A stretch of 64,000 nucleotides of DNA from Lachnospiraceae bacterium (GTDB lineage Bacteria; Bacillota; Clostridia; Lachnospirales; Lachnospiraceae). Location: positions 1-64,000 of the forward strand of contig JAPFDH010000083.1 of assembly GCA_026169045.1 (NCBI GenBank), in the 5' to 3' direction. Shown here one piece after another: positions 60,925-64,000 of this stretch. The translations under genes and the position numbers were made by a program. The stretch's first letter is position 1. Each line of letters starts with the position of its first letter. Under the pieces are notes generated by a model. That model was not told the DNA's origin and made no database searches. It worked only from the letters and a program-made list of their open reading frames with translations.

Positions 60925-61956
60925 TTATAACAGGGAACGGAGTGCTTCTTTTTGAGCAGCAATTACTTTATCACACCAAATATCAAATTCGGGATCTTCA
61001 ACTTGGCATTCGGGATGGGAAAGTATATAGGAGATGGATTCACGAATTCCCTGATCTGCCCGTTTCACAGCAGTAAATCCGGGCACAAGTTGTTTCAGTT
61101 TACTGTTGTCAAATACAACAGAATTGGCTTTGTCTCCCAGAAGGGCACCGGTAAGATCATATTGCTTTCCGCAGGCGCCCAAAAATTCGGAAGAGATGTG
61201 AACGGATTGAAAATCCGGACAGCCAAGGGCATCTGCGATAATAGAATAAATTTGATTCCAGGTTACGGTTTCGTCAGATGTAATATGAACCGTTTCCCCA
61301 ATGGCATGGATATTTCCCAGAAGACCAATGAATCCTCTGGCAAAGTCAGAATTATGTGTAATGGTCCAAAGGGATGTACCGTCTCCGTGAATAATGACCG
61401 GCTTGTGGGAAAGAATTCTTTTTATGGTAGAATAACTTCCTTTTTTTCCGTGAATTCCTGCCGGAATACTGCGCTCATCGTAGGTACTGCTGGGGCGCAC
61501 GATGGTGACAGGAAATTGTTCTGTGCGGTAGAGATGCATCAGATAATTTTCACATTCGATTTTTTCCCTGGAATATTCCCAATATGGATTTGCCAGAGGA
61601 GTGCTTTCGGTAATGCGGTAGTTTGCCAGCGGTTTTTGATAGGCGGAAGCAGAACTGATAAATAAAAACTGACGTGTTTTTCCGCGAAACAGACGATAAT
61701 CTCTTTCCAGGTCAGAACGGTGAAAAGCAATAAAATCTGCTACAGCGTCAAAGTGCAGTCCGGATAAAAGGGATTCCATTTCCTGTTCATTATGAATATC
61801 TCCGATGAGAGAAATGGGAGAATGCGAAGAACAATTTTTCAGCTCCTCATTTCTTCTGCCGCGGTTGATGAGGTAAAGTTCGTGGCCTTCTTTCAGGAGC
61901 TGTTTGGAAATAGCCATACTGATTTTACCGGTACCTCCGATTAATAATATTTTCAT
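60925..61956 (-). CDS. NAD-dependent epimerase/dehydratase family protein
   Basis: A 343-residue SDR-fold protein with the NAD(P)-binding GGTGKISMAISKQLL near residue 7 and an Arg-rich follow-up (LINRGRRNEEL near 30). The SSASAYQKPL region near 100 supplies the active-site Ser, and YSREKIECENYL near 130 supplies the Tyr-x3-Lys. It resembles plant and bacterial proteins acting on mRNA-like or sugar-nucleotide substrates; the true substrate is unknown. It is adjacent to GH95 fucosidase but divergent. Confidence 0.88.
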   Translation of the reverse strand: MKILLIGGTGKISMAISKQLLKEGHELYLINRGRRNEELKNCSSHSPISLIGDIHNEQEMESLLSGLHFDAVADFIAFHRSDLERDYRLFRGKTRQFLFISSASAYQKPLANYRITESTPLANPYWEYSREKIECENYLMHLYRTEQFPVTIVRPSSTYDERSIPAGIHGKKGSYSTIKRILSHKPVIIHGDGTSLWTITHNSDFARGFIGLLGNIHAIGETVHITSDETVTWNQIYSIIADALGCPDFQSVHISSEFLGACGKQYDLTGALLGDKANSVVFDNSKLKQLVPGFTAVKRADQGIRESISYILSHPECQVEDPEFDIWCDKVIAAQKEALRSLL

Positions 61957-62219
61957 GGTGATATCCTCCTTTTATTTGTGATTTTATCACAAGAAAATAT
62001 AAGACGGAAATGGAGTATTTGGGAAAAAATTGTAAAATATCATAGGATTTTCGAATATATGAAATAAAAATTCCATGATAATACATGGAAGTATAAAGCC
62101 GTTTCATATAGAATGAAGAAAAATTAAGCACACCTCCAAACAGGTATCGGAAAATAAGAGTAGTACCAGAAAAAGTATTGTGGCAATGCGGAGGGGGAAA
62201 GGAAGAGAGGGTAAACGAT
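61957..62219. other. Divergent region between the epimerase and GH95 genes
   Basis: It holds TTCCATG-ATAATA-CATGGAA (62071-62090), a perfect 7-bp-arm palindrome that is a good operator candidate. A clear -10 for either gene is not evident. No open frame is supported. Confidence 0.5.
62071..62090. promoter_or_regulatory. Palindromic operator candidate
   Basis: TTCCATG and CATGGAA are separated by six bases. They could bind a dimeric repressor controlling the GH95 gene, the epimerase or both. Confidence 0.45.
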
Positions 62220-64000
62220 ATGAAACAGAAATTACGTTTATGGTATGATAAACCGGCTCCAAATCGGGGACGTGTATCGGAGGAAAGGACAGCAAAGGAT
62301 CCGGACTGGGAGGAATGGTCCCTTCCTCTCGGATGTGGTTATATGGGATTAAATATTTTCGGGAGAACGGATACGGAACGAATTCAGGTGACAGAAAATA
62401 GCTTAACCAATCCGTATCGCGCGGGTCTTAACAATTTTGCTGAAATTGAACTGGAAATGGGGCACGAAAAAGAAGATGTAAAAAATTATGAGCGGGATTT
62501 GGTTTTGGAGGATGCCATTGCCCATGTCTGCTATGAATGGAATGGGATTACATATCGAAGAGAATATTTTTGCAGTTATCCGGATAAGGTTTCTGTGATC
62601 GGTCTGGAAGCATCGCAAAAAGGAGCGTTATCCTTTTCTGTGGAGGCAAAAACACCGTACCTGCGTCCGTTTGGAGAAGAAGATCACCAGGGAAAAACAG
62701 GTAAAGTCAGAGCGGAAGATAACTGTATTACATTGAGCGGAAAGATGGAATATTATCAAATCGAATATGAAGGCCAGGTTTTGATTCAGAAAGAAGGAGG
62801 GACACTTCGCAAAGAAGGGGGCAAACTGATTGTGGAGCAGGCAGACCGTGTTCGTTTACTGATTGCTGTGGGAACGAATTATGAACTCCGTCCGTCTGTA
62901 TATTTGGAAGAGGACCGAACCAAAAAGCTGAAAGACAATAAGCATCCCCATGAGAAGGTTTCCCGTATACTTATGGATGCTTCACAAAAATCCTATGAGG
63001 AACTTCGAAAACGGCATGTGGAGGATTATCAGAGACTATATAAAAGAGTTCATGCATCTTTCGGAACCGTTACAGAGGAAGAACAAAAGATTCCGACGGA
63101 TGAACTTTTAAGAAGATATCAGAAAGGAGAACATAGCCATTATCTGGAACAGTTATATTTCCAATATGGACGTTACCTTTTGATTGCTTCTTCTAGAAAA
63201 GGAACGCTTCCCGGAAATTTACAGGGAATCTGGAATCAATACGACTCTTCTCCCTGGAGTGCGGGGTATTGGCATAACATTAATATCCAGATGAATTACT
63301 GGCATGCATTTTCCACCGATCTGGCAGAATTGTTTGAACCGTATGTTGATATGAACGAGGCATTTCGGGGAAAAGCACAGCAAAATGCGGATGCCTATTT
63401 GCTGGAAATTCAAAACGGGGATCGAAAAGGGGAGTATGATGTTCCCATGGAACCTGTGGGAAGCGGGAAAAACGGATGGGCGGTCGGAACCGGCGGATGG
63501 CCATATGATATTTCGGCTCCCAGTCCGGACAGTCATTCCGGACCGGGTACAGGAGGTCTGACGACACAGGTATTCTGGGATTATTATGATTTTACGAGGG
63601 ATCCTGACATTTTAAAAGATCATGTTTATCCGGTATTGGAAAGTATGGATCAGTTCCTAAATAAGACAGTGGTTCGGGAAGGAGAGGAACTGCTGGCATA
63701 TCCTTCCGCATCGCCGGAGCAGTGTATCAACGGAATCTATCCCAACTATTATCACACCATCGGATGTGCATTTGACCAGCAGATGATTTATGAAAATCAT
63801 AAAAATTATCTGGCAGCGGCTAAGGCTATGGGAGTGGAAAATGAGACAACAGCGATAGCGAGAAGACAGATGCCGAAGCTCTCGCCGGTTTTGATTGGAA
63901 CTTCCGGTCAGGTGAAAGAATATCGGGAAGAGCAGGGATATGGAGATATCGGTCAATGGAATCACCGCCATATTTCTCAATTGGTGGCACTTTGTCCCGG
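62220..64000 (+). CDS. GH95 alpha-L-fucosidase (3' end beyond window)
   Basis: The first 593 residues of a GH95 enzyme (full length usually about 750-800), which hydrolyses terminal alpha-1,2-fucose by inversion. It opens LRLWYDKPAPNRGRVSEERT, followed by WSLPLGCGYMGLNIFG. NINIQMNYW near residue 355 matches the conserved catalytic-site Asn pair. YPSASPEQ near 500 carries the expected acid. No signal peptide, so probably intracellular, acting on imported oligosaccharides. GAGAGGG lies before the ATG. With the GH38 mannosidase it suggests harvesting of host or dietary glycans. Confidence 0.93.
   Translation, partial: MKQKLRLWYDKPAPNRGRVSEERTAKDPDWEEWSLPLGCGYMGLNIFGRTDTERIQVTENSLTNPYRAGLNNFAEIELEMGHEKEDVKNYERDLVLEDAIAHVCYEWNGITYRREYFCSYPDKVSVIGLEASQKGALSFSVEAKTPYLRPFGEEDHQGKTGKVRAEDNCITLSGKMEYYQIEYEGQVLIQKEGGTLRKEGGKLIVEQADRVRLLIAVGTNYELRPSVYLEEDRTKKLKDNKHPHEKVSRILMDASQKSYEELRKRHVEDYQRLYKRVHASFGTVTEEEQKIPTDELLRRYQKGEHSHYLEQLYFQYGRYLLIASSRKGTLPGNLQGIWNQYDSSPWSAGYWHNINIQMNYWHAFSTDLAELFEPYVDMNEAFRGKAQQNADAYLLEIQNGDRKGEYDVPMEPVGSGKNGWAVGTGGWPYDISAPSPDSHSGPGTGGLTTQVFWDYYDFTRDPDILKDHVYPVLESMDQFLNKTVVREGEELLAYPSASPEQCINGIYPNYYHTIGCAFDQQMIYENHKNYLAAAKAMGVENETTAIARRQMPKLSPVLIGTSGQVKEYREEQGYGDIGQWNHRHISQLVALCP

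Noticed and set aside
1-64000. CRISPR arrays, tRNA, rRNA, integrase or transposase genes
   Set aside because: No evenly spaced direct repeats, cloverleaf-like sequences or recombinase motifs were found on reading; absence by eye is not proof.

Overview
The window looks like a stretch of chromosome from a low-GC, Gram-positive, spore-forming gut anaerobe of the Lachnospiraceae (Clostridia) type. The reasons are glgC and glgD side by side, spoVG, a spoIID-spoIIQ-like pair, the tig-clpP-clpX-lon-engB block, a dnaD-dnaI pair, many AGGAGG-type ribosome sites, and glycan-harvesting enzymes (GH38, GH95, an AraA-type isomerase). No species can be named from the sequence alone. I saw no rRNA, tRNA, CRISPR array, prophage or complete insertion sequence.

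Layout. 1-2.6 kb: the end of an unknown gene, a decapitated ABC ATPase and an intact BceB-like permease. 2.7-7 kb: a sugar operon with an unrecognised 589-residue protein, araA and a transaldolase. 7-11 kb: two AraC-type regulators, a URO-D-family protein and a YitT-family membrane protein. 11-16.3 kb, minus strand: prs, dnaI, dnaD and murC; the dnaD-murC gap carries tandem DnaA-box-like 9-mers. 16.6-19.3 kb: glgC-glgD-spoVG. 19.5-27.2 kb: GH38 mannosidase, a small ABC exporter, a PHP/DUF3604-like hydrolase, a family-6 DNA glycosylase and a cyclic-di-AMP receptor.

27.3-32.7 kb is the most unusual region. It has an XRE-TPR regulator of RRNPP-like architecture, a 29-codon ORF just upstream of a strong terminator, a pair of fused ABC exporters, and two paralogous 28-codon ORFs. 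Each of the two has an in-frame TGA as codon 4 and an identical end (MAGF-stop). Three of the nine codon differences between them are synonymous, which suggests coding. They may be exported or signalling peptides with a recoded or regulatory UGA; this is inference. 32.8-37 kb: an HSL-type esterase, a condensation-type acyltransferase fused to a membrane domain, and a methyltransferase-GNAT fusion.

37-46.9 kb is mostly housekeeping: spoIID, a spoIIQ-like gene, a CYTH protein, a DJ-1 protein and the protein quality-control block. 47.3-50.3 kb has rmlA, rmlB and rmlD without rmlC. 50.3-53.2 kb has a VanZ-like gene and two PLP aminotransferases. 53.2-58.6 kb has an ECF-type sigma factor without an adjacent anti-sigma gene, a MATE transporter, and an ABC-2 exporter behind a membrane-anchored protein. 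58.6-64 kb has a palindromic repeat block, a DEAD-box helicase with a long leader, an NAD-dependent epimerase and a GH95 alpha-L-fucosidase cut by the window edge. Palindromic intergenic elements of one apparent family recur near 40.25, 47.0 and 58.7 kb.
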